Made by a program: the position numbers and the translations under genes
Assembly: GCA_025698865.1 (NCBI GenBank)
Contig: JAILWQ010000001.1
Coordinates: forward strand, 983,940 to 1,047,939
DNA: 64,000 nucleotides
Reading direction: 5' to 3'
Source: Erythrobacter sp.
GTDB lineage: Bacteria; Pseudomonadota; Alphaproteobacteria; Sphingomonadales; Sphingomonadaceae
In this document: positions 53,492 to 61,461 of the stretch, in pieces
Layout: each line of letters begins with the position of its first letter
Position numbering within the stretch: the stretch's first letter is position 1
The notes under the pieces: generated by a model
Seen by the model: only the letters and a program-made list of their open reading frames with translations
Databases searched by the model: none
Told to the model about the DNA's origin: nothing

Positions 53492-55845
53492 GCCGGGATC
53501 CGAAAGTCATCGCTCGGGAAGCTCCGGCAGGATCCCACCTGCCGTATGCACGGCACATCGATCCGCGCACGATCGAGCTAAATGACGGAATGCTCATGCA
53601 GGTCGTCAGGCTCGGTGGGTTCCTGTTCGAGACTGCGGACAGCGACGAACTGAACTACCGCGCGGAACTGCGGGACGCGATGCTGCGTGCGATCGGCAAT
53701 TCTAGGTTCGCGGTCTATCACCACCTGATCCGGCGGCGGGCAAACGTCGCCCTTTCTCCGGACTTCGATGACGAGTTTTCTGCGAAGCTCGACGGCCGCT
53801 GGCGTGAACGGCTCGCCGCGAAAGAGCTCTACGTCAACGAGCTCTTCCTCACGATCGTGCGTCGGCCGGCAAAGGGGCGGCGAGGTTTCGCCGACAGGCT
53901 TCGCGGTCTGTTCGAGAACGCCGGGCAGGATCGGGCGGCCCGGCGCGCCGGCGAGCTGCATTCACTCGATAACACCCGCGAGGCGGTGATCGCTGCACTG
54001 TCGCAGTACGACCCTCGCGTCCTCTCGACCTACGAGACATCGGGTGGGGAGCGGTCCGAGCCGATCGAGTTCCTTTCCTGTCTGTTCAACGCCGACATGC
54101 GGCCAGTAACGGTACCGCACGGCCCGGTCGGTCATCATATTCCCGCCCGGCGGATCAGCTTCGGACAGGAAACGGTCGAGCTGGCGCCATCAGGCCATCT
54201 TCCCCGGCGTTTCGTCGCGCTGGTGTCCATCAAGGACTGGCCCGACCGCACCATGCCGGGCATGTTCGACGAACTGCACCGCCTGCCGTTCGAGATGACG
54301 GTCAGCCAGAGCTTCGCGTTCGTTGAACGGCGAGAGGCGCTGGGCAGGATGAACCTTGCCCTGCGGCGGATGCGCTCGACCGAGGACGAGGCCGTATCTC
54401 TCCGGGATGAGCTCGGTATCGCCAAGGACGAGGTTGCGGCAGGCCGTGCCGGGTTCGGCGAGCATCACACGACGATTGCCGTACACGCAGACGATCTGGC
54501 GCTGCTCGACCGGCAGGTGGCCGAGGTGATTGCCCTGGCGGCCGATCTCGGCATCACTGCCGTGCGTGAGGATATCGCCCTCGAGCCGACCTACTGGGCC
54601 CAGTTCCCGGGCAACTTCCGCTACATTGCCCGACGCGGTCTCGTCTCGACAACGAACTTCGCCGGAATGGCGAGTCTGCACAACTTCCCGGTGGGGAAGG
54701 AGCGCGGCAATCACTGGGGCGAGGCGGTAACCCTGTTCGAAACGACTGCGGCGGGTCCCTACTTCTTCAACTTCCATCAGCGCGATCTTGGAAACTTCAC
54801 GGTCATCGGTCCTTCGGGCTCGGGCAAGACCGTTGTCCTGAATTTCCTGATCGCGCAGGCCCGCAAGTATGCGCCCCGCACGATCTTCTTCGACAAGGAC
54901 CGGGGCGCGGAACTTTTCATCCGGGCTATCGGGGGTTCCTACGACCGGTTGAGGCCGGGCGAGCCTTCCGGCCTCAATCCCCTTCAGCTGGAGGACACTC
55001 CTGCCAACCGTGCCTTCCTTGCAGAATGGCTGCGGCTGCTTGCCGGGGGCGCAGACGGAGACGAGCAGGACCAGATCCGCGACGCGATCGAGACCAGTTT
55101 CCTGCAGCCTCCCGAGCGCAGGCGCCTGCGCTATCTGGTTGAGCTGTTCCGCGGAGGTCAGCGTCCGCGCCCGGACGACCTGGATGCGCGCATGCGCCCG
55201 TGGTGGGGCAGCGGCGAGCATGCCTGGCTGTTTGACAACGCGCAGGACACGACCGATCTTGCGCAGGAGACGGTCGGGTTCGACATGACCGCGATCCTTG
55301 ACGACGCCCGGGCCCGCACGCCGGCCATGTTCTACTTCTTCCACCGCGTGGAGCAGCGGCTCGACGGGACGCCTGCGATCATCGTCGTCGACGAGGGCTG
55401 GAAGGCGCTCGACGACGAGGTTTTTGTCCGCCGCATCAAGGACTGGGAGAAGACGATCCGCAAACGCAACGGGATCGTGGGCTTTGCCACCCAGAGCGCG
55501 CAGGACGCGCTGGAAAGCCGCATCGCAAGCGCCATCATAGAGCAGGCGGCGACCCAGATCTTCATGATCAACCCCAAGGCCCGCGCCGAGGACTACATCA
55601 ACGGGTTCGGCCTCTCGCGCCACGAATACGATCTGGTCCGTACGCTGCCTGACGCCGCGCACTGTTTCCTCATCCGTCATGGCAACGAGAGCGTGGTCGC
55701 GCGGCTTGACCTCTCCGGAGAGAAGGACCTGCTCACCATCCTGTCCGGACGGGAGAACACCGTCCGCCTGTTCGACGAACTCGTGAAGGCTCATGGCACC
55801 GATCCGGCGCGCTGGATGGGCCCCCTGCTGGCCAGAGCCGCCTGA
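53470..55845 (+). CDS. virB4: Type IV secretion ATPase VirB4
   Basis: A 791-residue ATPase that powers pilus assembly and substrate transfer. Seen: an N-terminal CagE/TrbE-type domain (SHLPYARHIDPRTIELNDGM, FVERREALGRMNLALRRM), the Walker A FTVIGPSGSGKTVVLNFLIA near residue 447, SYDRLRPGEPSGLNPLQLED, Walker B PAIIVVDEGWKALDDEVFVR near 635, and the glutamine-rich FATQSAQDALESRIASAI sensor region. The ATG at 53470 (MQLLPPLSRDPK) is inside virB3; a longer upstream start has no support. It ends in TGA that overlaps the virB6 ATG as TGATG (55843-55847). Confidence 0.95.
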   Translation: MQLLPPLSRDPKVIAREAPAGSHLPYARHIDPRTIELNDGMLMQVVRLGGFLFETADSDELNYRAELRDAMLRAIGNSRFAVYHHLIRRRANVALSPDFDDEFSAKLDGRWRERLAAKELYVNELFLTIVRRPAKGRRGFADRLRGLFENAGQDRAARRAGELHSLDNTREAVIAALSQYDPRVLSTYETSGGERSEPIEFLSCLFNADMRPVTVPHGPVGHHIPARRISFGQETVELAPSGHLPRRFVALVSIKDWPDRTMPGMFDELHRLPFEMTVSQSFAFVERREALGRMNLALRRMRSTEDEAVSLRDELGIAKDEVAAGRAGFGEHHTTIAVHADDLALLDRQVAEVIALAADLGITAVREDIALEPTYWAQFPGNFRYIARRGLVSTTNFAGMASLHNFPVGKERGNHWGEAVTLFETTAAGPYFFNFHQRDLGNFTVIGPSGSGKTVVLNFLIAQARKYAPRTIFFDKDRGAELFIRAIGGSYDRLRPGEPSGLNPLQLEDTPANRAFLAEWLRLLAGGADGDEQDQIRDAIETSFLQPPERRRLRYLVELFRGGQRPRPDDLDARMRPWWGSGEHAWLFDNAQDTTDLAQETVGFDMTAILDDARARTPAMFYFFHRVEQRLDGTPAIIVVDEGWKALDDEVFVRRIKDWEKTIRKRNGIVGFATQSAQDALESRIASAIIEQAATQIFMINPKARAEDYINGFGLSRHEYDLVRTLPDAAHCFLIRHGNESVVARLDLSGEKDLLTILSGRENTVRLFDELVKAHGTDPARWMGPLLARAA

Positions 55846-57038
55846 TGGCATGCCCCGCGATCATCACCGGCGACAGGTTCGTCACCCGGTTCCTGACGCA
55901 TATCGACTGTCAGGCGCAGGTGATCGGAAGCTATGGCTGGCAGGCCTTGGGGGAACCCGGATCGCCGGCAGCGAACCTCATTGCCGGTCTTCTTACCCTG
56001 TTCATCGCGCTGTTCGGGTTCAGGCTCCTTTTCGGTCCTGCGCCCGGCGCTCGCGACGTCGTCACCGATGTCCTCAAGATCGGCATCGTGCTTACCCTTG
56101 CCTTCTCGTGGCCTGCGTTCCGGACACTGGTCCACGACGTGGTTCTTCTCGGGCCTGCGGAGGTCGCTGCCGGAATGGTCGCTCCGGTCGCTCCCGATGA
56201 AGGCAGGGCGTTCGTCCAGCAACTGCAGTTCGTCGACGATGCTATGGTTCGGCTGACCGAGGCAGGGACCGGGCGCAACGTCGGTGAGTTCGTCGACAGC
56301 GAGGCGCCCGGCGGCACCTTCCGCGGGAACGCCATCAACGACGACACCGGGTTCGGCTGGGCGCGCCTTGCATGGCTCTCAGGCCTTATCGGCTCCCTGG
56401 CACTGCTCAGGATCGCCGCAGGGCTTCTGCTGGCAGCGGCACCCCTTGCAGCCGGCTTCCTTCTTTTCGATGCTACACGGGGACTGTTCGCAGGCTGGAT
56501 GCGGGGACTGGTTCTCGCTCTCATCGGTGCGGTCGGCGTGACACTCGTCCTCGCGGTCGAGCTTTCAGTGCTCGTGCCATGGCTCGAGGATGCGCTGAGG
56601 GTGCGTTCGCTCGGGTATGCGATACCCTCGGCCCCGACCGAGCTTCTGGCAATGTCGCTCGGCTTTGCTATCGTGCAGTTCGCCATGATCTGGCTGCTGG
56701 CCCGGGTGGCCTTCATGCGGGGCTGGCTCACCCTTCCGGCGATGCAGCCGCCAGCCCGGCATTCCATTCCGGCCAGCAGTCGCAGCGAACCGCCGGAACG
56801 TCCGGTATTTGCCGAGATGCGTGCACAGAGGATTGTCGATCACATGGAGACGCAGTTGCGGCGCGAGGAGACCTACGAACAGCGCCGTTTTTCGGGCCCG
56901 GCGGTTGCGATGGCGGGTGCTCCAGCCACGTCCTCGCCTTCAGCTCCGGTGCCTGAGGTGTCCCGTCTGGGTAGTTCCTGGAAGCGCACCTCCGCCCGTA
57001 CCTCCCGATCCGCCATGCGCCGGGACAGCGGCACGTGA
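55845..57038 (+). CDS. virB6: Type IV secretion VirB6/TrbL-type membrane protein
   Basis: A 397-residue polytopic inner-membrane protein with six or seven hydrophobic segments, for example LIAGLLTLFIALFGFRLLF, IGIVLTLAFSWPAF, LLAAAPLAAGFLLF, VLALIGAVGVTLVLAVE, and a Trp-rich pattern between. A periplasmic loop is followed by a soluble Ser/Pro-rich cytoplasmic tail (PPERPVFAEMRAQRIVDHME). These are VirB6/TrbL features. It forms part of the transfer channel. ATG overlaps the virB4 stop; its own TGA overlaps the GTG of virB8 (GTGA, 57035-57038). Confidence 0.88.
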   Translation: MACPAIITGDRFVTRFLTHIDCQAQVIGSYGWQALGEPGSPAANLIAGLLTLFIALFGFRLLFGPAPGARDVVTDVLKIGIVLTLAFSWPAFRTLVHDVVLLGPAEVAAGMVAPVAPDEGRAFVQQLQFVDDAMVRLTEAGTGRNVGEFVDSEAPGGTFRGNAINDDTGFGWARLAWLSGLIGSLALLRIAAGLLLAAAPLAAGFLLFDATRGLFAGWMRGLVLALIGAVGVTLVLAVELSVLVPWLEDALRVRSLGYAIPSAPTELLAMSLGFAIVQFAMIWLLARVAFMRGWLTLPAMQPPARHSIPASSRSEPPERPVFAEMRAQRIVDHMETQLRREETYEQRRFSGPAVAMAGAPATSSPSAPVPEVSRLGSSWKRTSARTSRSAMRRDSGT

Positions 57039-57778
57039 ACGCGCAGAAGAACATCGTCCCGGAGGATGTGGCGATCGCGGGAAGCTGGGCAGAGAGCGAG
57101 ATCGACCGGATCGAACGGTCGCGTCGTGCCGCGTGGATCGTTGCGAGTGTATCGGCAGTGGTAGCCTTTCTTCTGGCAGTTGCGCTCGTTGTCCTGCTGC
57201 CCCTGAAGACCATCGAACCCTACACGCTGCTGGTCGACCGTCAGACCGGGAATATAGAGGCGCTTGCTCCGCTCGACGAGCAGCTGATCGCACCCGACAC
57301 CGCGCTGACCCGTTCCTTCCTCGTGCAGTATGTCATCGCGCGCGAGAGCTTCGATGCAGACAGCTTCGATCGCGACTATGGAAGGACCACGCTGTGGAGC
57401 ACCGGCGATGCCCGTCAGCGCTATGTAGCGCAGATGCAGCCGAACAATCCGCTGAGCCCGCTCGCCTACATGCCACGCAACGGTGTGATCCGGACCGAGA
57501 TCAGGAGCGTATCTCCTCTGGGGGCCGATCGGGCCCTTGTGCGCTTCTCGACTGTCCGGAGCGATCCCGGCGCGCAGCCACAGCAGCCCGAGCACTGGGC
57601 AGCAGTGGTGCAGTACGGCTTCAGCAAGGCTCCAATGAGCGAGGCGGACCGCCTTCTCAATCCGCTGGGCTTTCAGGTCACCTCCTATCGCCGGGATGCC
57701 GAAACCCTGCCGGAGATTGCACCGCAGTTTGCGGAGCCGGCGCCGCCTCGAGCGGTCGACAGCGGATCGCAGCGGTGA
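57035..57778 (+). CDS. virB8: Type IV secretion VirB8
   Basis: A 247-residue bitopic inner-membrane protein. Residues about 29-57 form the single membrane helix (AAWIVASVSAVVAFLLAVAL VVLLP in two pieces), followed by an NTF2-like periplasmic domain: TRSFLVQYVIARESFD, WSTGDARQRYVAQMQPNNP, PLGADRALVRFSTVRSD and WAAVVQYGFSKAPMSEADRL, then a C-terminal FQVTSYRRDAETLPE. Start is a GTG overlapping the virB6 stop, and its TGA overlaps the GTG of virB9. VirB8 nucleates the core complex. Confidence 0.92.
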   Translation: MNAQKNIVPEDVAIAGSWAESEIDRIERSRRAAWIVASVSAVVAFLLAVALVVLLPLKTIEPYTLLVDRQTGNIEALAPLDEQLIAPDTALTRSFLVQYVIARESFDADSFDRDYGRTTLWSTGDARQRYVAQMQPNNPLSPLAYMPRNGVIRTEIRSVSPLGADRALVRFSTVRSDPGAQPQQPEHWAAVVQYGFSKAPMSEADRLLNPLGFQVTSYRRDAETLPEIAPQFAEPAPPRAVDSGSQR

Positions 57779-58515
57779 GGATTGCCTCCATCCTTGTTGC
57801 TTTCCTTGCCGGAACTCCGGCCACCGCGCAGGTGATCCCGGAGCCCGGCATTCCGGATCCGAGGATACAGACTGCACGCTGGGTTGCCGGTCAGCAGATC
57901 GATCTGACCGCAATGCCCGGCACACCACTGACACTCGTGTTCGAGGCCGGAGAGCAGGTGGGCAAGGTGACGGCCGACAGCAGCGCGATCGAAACCCGCG
58001 TTTCAGAGGCCGGAGACAGCGTCGTTCTCTTTCCGTTACGCGAGGGAGATCTTGGCTTCGTGCAGGTCGCCACAGACCGGCGATCCTACACTTTCTCGCT
58101 GCGGACCGGGACCGGTCTGATGGCTGGCTATCTGGTTCGGATGGGAAGCACGCAACCGGGACCCACGATGCCCATGCCGGGGCCTTCCATGCTGCCTCCA
58201 GCAGGGTACGGTCCGCCCACCACGGCCGCCGCGCCGGTGCAGACATGGACCTACCGTCTGAGGGGCGACCGGTCGGTCCGTCCATCGGCGATCGGCGACG
58301 ATGGCCAGCGCACGACCATCCTTTTCTCCGAGGACAGCGCCCTGCCGGCAATCTTCGCGATCGGCCCGACGGGCGAGGAGCAGGTGGTGAACGGATACAT
58401 GCGCGGGGAAGCCTTCGTCATCGACCGGGTCTGGCAGGAATTGGTCTTCCGGATCGACGGCGAGAAGGCCAGTGCGCGCCGGAACGAGAAGCCGGAGGAG
58501 CGGACCGGTGGCTGA
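57775..58515 (+). CDS. virB9: Type IV secretion VirB9
   Basis: A 246-residue periplasmic outer-membrane-core protein. The GTG start overlaps the virB8 stop (57775-57778) and gives the signal peptide MRIASILVAFLAGTPATAQ. The mature protein shows the VirB9 N-terminal domain (LVFEAGEQVGKVTADSSAIE; LFPLREGDLGFVQVATDRRS YTF) and the C-terminal domain (TILFSEDSALPAIFAIGPTG; EQVVNGYMRGEAFVIDRVWQ ELVFRIDGEKA). It pairs with VirB7 and VirB10 in the outer-membrane core; no virB7 is visible. The end overlaps virB10 by eight bases. Confidence 0.92.
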   Translation: MRIASILVAFLAGTPATAQVIPEPGIPDPRIQTARWVAGQQIDLTAMPGTPLTLVFEAGEQVGKVTADSSAIETRVSEAGDSVVLFPLREGDLGFVQVATDRRSYTFSLRTGTGLMAGYLVRMGSTQPGPTMPMPGPSMLPPAGYGPPTTAAAPVQTWTYRLRGDRSVRPSAIGDDGQRTTILFSEDSALPAIFAIGPTGEEQVVNGYMRGEAFVIDRVWQELVFRIDGEKASARRNEKPEERTGG

Positions 58516-59584
58516 GGAGGAGACTGCTGACTCGGTCCGCACACAGGATGTCCGCACACAGGATGTCCGCCCGGTCGTGCGGACCGCGAGTTCCGGCAAT
58601 CTCGGTCTCTGGGTCTTTCTCGCGATCACCCTCCTCGGGGGCGCATGGATATTCTCGATTCTGAGCGCTGCGCGCGAGAATGCTGCTGCACCGCGAACGA
58701 CCATACCGGCGGGGTCCGGGCAGGGCGTGCTGGGACAGGCAGCGGCACCGCCATTGCCGGCTAGGTTCATTGATGGGGCAGCGACGTCCGCACGAAGGGA
58801 CCTGCCGCCGGCCATCGTTCGGGTAGAGCCACGCACAGTCCCGCAGTCACCGGCCTATCAGCCGGTACCCCGCGCGATCCCCCAGCCGCAGGACGTGCAG
58901 CCGGCCTACGTGCCGCCGCCATCTCCGATGCAGCAGAGACTGGACTTCGGAGCTGCTTTTCCGCAAAGGTCGCCGTTTCGCGAGCCGGAGCCATCGGCCT
59001 CCCCCGAACCGTCAGGCGAACGCGTGAGGGCCGGCCGCCTCGCCAATCCTTCGCTGACCGTTCCGCTCGGCACGGTCATTCCAGCCGTTCTCGAGACCGC
59101 TCTCGATTCAACCCGGGCGGGCTCGGTCCGTGCGCTGGTGCAGCGCGACGTGCACAGCTTCGATGGCAGCCGGGTGCTGATCCCCCGAGGAAGCCGGATC
59201 TACGGATCCTACGAGGGAGAACTGCAACCCGGACAAAACCGTGCACTTATTACCTGGAACAGGCTTCTTCGGCCGGACGGTGTTACCGTTGCGCTTGACT
59301 CGCAGGCCAGTGACCCGCTGGGGCGGGCTGGTATCAGGGGGAAGGTGGATTCCAAGTTTCTCCAGCGTTTCGGTGGCGCAATCCTCCAGTCCGTCTTGGA
59401 CATCGGTGTTGGCGTCGCGACACGCGCAGCTACTGATGGCGTGATCGTCGCCCTGCCGGGCAGTACCCAGAACGTGACGCAGGTCGGGCCGCAGCAGGTG
59501 ACGCCCACCCTGAAAGTCAAGCACGGCACCAGCGTGTCGGTCTACGTTGCGCGCGACCTCGATTTTTCCGGCGTCGATATCTGA
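58508..59584 (+). CDS. virB10: Type IV secretion VirB10
   Basis: A 358-residue bitopic protein spanning both membranes. A GTG eight bases before the virB9 stop starts MAEEETADSVRTQDV. The single N-terminal helix is GLWVFLAITLLGGAWIFSIL at about residue 34. A long proline-rich segment (YQPVPRAIPQPQDVQPAYVP) precedes the C-terminal domain: LTVPLGTVIPAVLETALDST, ALVQRDVHSFDGSRVLIPRG and SRIYGSYEGELQPGQNRALI, then RFGGAILQSVLDIG and LKVKHGTSVSVYVARDLDFS at the end. This is the VirB10/TrbI pattern, forming the outer-membrane pore and sensing ATPase energy. ATG of virB11 overlaps its stop (TGATG). Confidence 0.95.
   Translation: MAEEETADSVRTQDVRTQDVRPVVRTASSGNLGLWVFLAITLLGGAWIFSILSAARENAAAPRTTIPAGSGQGVLGQAAAPPLPARFIDGAATSARRDLPPAIVRVEPRTVPQSPAYQPVPRAIPQPQDVQPAYVPPPSPMQQRLDFGAAFPQRSPFREPEPSASPEPSGERVRAGRLANPSLTVPLGTVIPAVLETALDSTRAGSVRALVQRDVHSFDGSRVLIPRGSRIYGSYEGELQPGQNRALITWNRLLRPDGVTVALDSQASDPLGRAGIRGKVDSKFLQRFGGAILQSVLDIGVGVATRAATDGVIVALPGSTQNVTQVGPQQVTPTLKVKHGTSVSVYVARDLDFSGVDI
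58535..58570 (+). repeat. Two 15-base tandem repeats plus a partial third in virB10
   Basis: GTCCGCACACAGGAT occurs twice head to tail (58535-58549, 58550-58564) with a partial GTCCGC third copy (58565-58570). It gives two VRTQD repeats in the cytoplasmic N-terminal segment of VirB10. The in-frame length of 15 suggests slippage without harm. Confidence 0.85.
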
Positions 59585-60555
59585 TGGAAGCGTCCGGTTA
59601 CTATCTGGAAAGCTTCCTTGCGCCGCTGGCGCCGTATCTCGCTCGCCCTGATGTCACCGACATCTGGATCAACCGGCCCGGCGAGGTCTGGATCGAGATC
59701 ATCGGTGGCGGGATCCAGCGGTTCGAGGACTCCTCCCTCGACGATCATCTTCTGGGACGTCTCGCACGGCAGATTGCGGCATTCTCGTCTCAGGGCGTGA
59801 ACCGCGCGAACCCGCTTCTTGCCGCATCGCTTCCCGATGGCTCGAGAGCGCAAATTGCTGCCCCTCCCGCGGCGCGAAAAGGGTACGCCATTGCGATACG
59901 CCGTCACGTGTCGTCCGACCTGTCGCTGTCGGACTGGGAGAACGATGGCGCGTTCGATGAGCTGGTTGAAAGTGACGCGTCAATCGATCGTGAAAGGCTC
60001 TGGCACAACGTGAGCGGTCGCGACGCAGGCGAGGTTCTCCGGAATGCGGTCCGCAACCGGCGAAACATCGTGGTCGCAGGAGGTACCTCCACGGGAAAGA
60101 CCACGTTTCTCAACGCCCTGCTTGCCCGGATTCCGCAAGCGGAGCGACTGATCCTCATCGAGGATACCGAGGAGCTCAGGTTGCAGCACCCGAATGCGGT
60201 CGGGCTCATTGCGGCACGCGGCTCGCAGAGTGAAGCGCAGATCAGTGCGGAGGATCTGCTGATCGCTGCCCTGCGCATGCGGCCCGATCGCATCATTCTC
60301 GGCGAGCTTCGTGGAAGCGAGGCTTTCACCTTCCTGCGTGCGGTCAACACCGGACATCCCGGTTCGATGACCACGATCCACGCCGATACACCGCAGCGTG
60401 CGATCGAGCAGCTCGCGCTCCTGGTTCTGCAGGCAGGATCGCGGCTTTCCCGCGACGACGTCCGGCACTACGTGCGCGAAAGTGTCGACGTCTTTGTGCA
60501 GCTTGAACGGCGCGACGGAAAGCGCCGCGTCTCGCAGATCATGATGGCCCGGTGA
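59584..60555 (+). CDS. virB11: Type IV secretion ATPase VirB11
   Basis: A 323-residue traffic ATPase. Seen: N-terminal domain with PYLARPDVTDIWINRPGEVW IEI in two pieces, Walker A NIVVAGGTSTGKTTFLNALL near residue 165, Asp box RLILIEDTEELRLQHPNAVG, Walker B-type IAALRMRPDRIILGELRGSE AFTFL and the His box NTGHPGSMTTIHADTPQRAI. Functions as the hexameric energiser at the inner face of the secretion apparatus. ATG overlaps virB10 stop (TGATG); its end overlaps virB2 by four bases. Confidence 0.95.
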   Translation: MEASGYYLESFLAPLAPYLARPDVTDIWINRPGEVWIEIIGGGIQRFEDSSLDDHLLGRLARQIAAFSSQGVNRANPLLAASLPDGSRAQIAAPPAARKGYAIAIRRHVSSDLSLSDWENDGAFDELVESDASIDRERLWHNVSGRDAGEVLRNAVRNRRNIVVAGGTSTGKTTFLNALLARIPQAERLILIEDTEELRLQHPNAVGLIAARGSQSEAQISAEDLLIAALRMRPDRIILGELRGSEAFTFLRAVNTGHPGSMTTIHADTPQRAIEQLALLVLQAGSRLSRDDVRHYVRESVDVFVQLERRDGKRRVSQIMMAR

Positions 60556-60917
60556 TGTCGATTACGATCAGCCCTTCTCTTTTGGAACCTCAGGGATCGG
60601 AGGCGCTGGCCGCTTCGGTTGAATGGATGACGGGGACGCTGCTCGGCAGTCTCGCGATCGGTCTTTGCGTTATCGCGGTGGCAACGGTCGGGTTGATGAT
60701 GCTTTCCGGACGGATCGCGATCCGCGAGGCCGCACGTGTAGTGCTGGGCTGTTTCGTTCTGCTAGGCGCGCCGGTCATCGCAAACGCGTTCAGCGGAGCC
60801 TGGCAGACCGAACCGGCAGTCATCATACCGCCGTCTGCACCACCGGAACCGGCTCGCGAACCACTGCCGCAGAGCACTTACGACCCCTATGCAGGGGCAT
60901 CATTGCGGCAGGACTGA
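60552..60917 (+). CDS. virB2: Type IV secretion pilin VirB2/TrbC-like, last gene of the virB operon
   Basis: A 121-residue protein that could be the pilus subunit. Two membrane helices (LLGSLAIGLCVIAVATVGLMMLSG in two pieces around residues 30-52, and ARVVLGCFVLLGAPVIANAF at 60-80) with the short RIAIREA loop between are the VirB2/TrbC hallmark. Unlike textbook VirB2 it has no obvious long signal peptide and continues in a proline-rich tail (PPSAPPEPAREPLPQS). Placing virB2 after virB11 rather than before virB3 is a variant order. The start is GTG-ATG; either may initiate. Confidence 0.85.
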   Translation: MMSITISPSLLEPQGSEALAASVEWMTGTLLGSLAIGLCVIAVATVGLMMLSGRIAIREAARVVLGCFVLLGAPVIANAFSGAWQTEPAVIIPPSAPPEPAREPLPQSTYDPYAGASLRQD

Positions 60918-61091
60918 ACATTTACAATCTTGAGTAGTAAAAAGCTGACAGTGATGGCCGATACTAAACCAATATTCTCTTTACCCGCCGCTCTCGCCAA
61001 GCATGAATGTCACTACGAGTTCAATTACTACAAATTCGCATAGCTGCTCAAAAGTGCACTGCCTTCAGGCCATGTTCTGCGCTAGACACTC

Positions 61092-61298
61092 TCAGGAAGA
61101 ACGCACGCGCTTCCTGTTGTTGGCCTTATCATGTTCGTATTCGGTCTTCTGGCCATTGTTGATCGACCCCTGCTTCTCGACCTTTATGAGCCTGCCCTTG
61201 GCATCGTAGGTGTAGGTAATTGTCTCTGTCGCAGACCCTGCGACCGGAACCGAAAGAGCAAACGCGGACGTTAGCAGGGTCGTTCTAAAAATACTCAT
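61092..61298 (-). CDS. Small secreted YD-repeat (RHS-like) protein
   Basis: A 68-residue protein. AGGAGG lies eight bases before the ATG, one of the best ribosome binding sites in the window. The first ~24 residues (MSIFRTTLLTSAFALSVPVA) are a signal peptide. The mature part holds one YD repeat, ETITYTYDAKGRLIKVEKQG followed by a YEHDKANNR segment, then RKRVRSS. Such short signal-peptide plus one-YD-unit proteins occur beside RHS genes in sphingomonads. It may be complete or may be a remnant of a longer RHS protein. No partner is known. Confidence 0.75.
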   Translation of the reverse strand: MSIFRTTLLTSAFALSVPVAGSATETITYTYDAKGRLIKVEKQGSINNGQKTEYEHDKANNRKRVRSS

Positions 61299-61461
61299 GA
61301 TTTTTGCCTCCTCGATCCGAGCCTATCGAGCCGAAGTATGCTGTCAAGGCACAGTACGAATTCGACGAAAAAAGAAGATATCAACCCTTCTGCTAGTTGG
61401 CTTACGCCGCAGCGTTCGCTGGCCGTTCCAAAGTCTTTATTGATCATGGCGCTGCTGCCAA

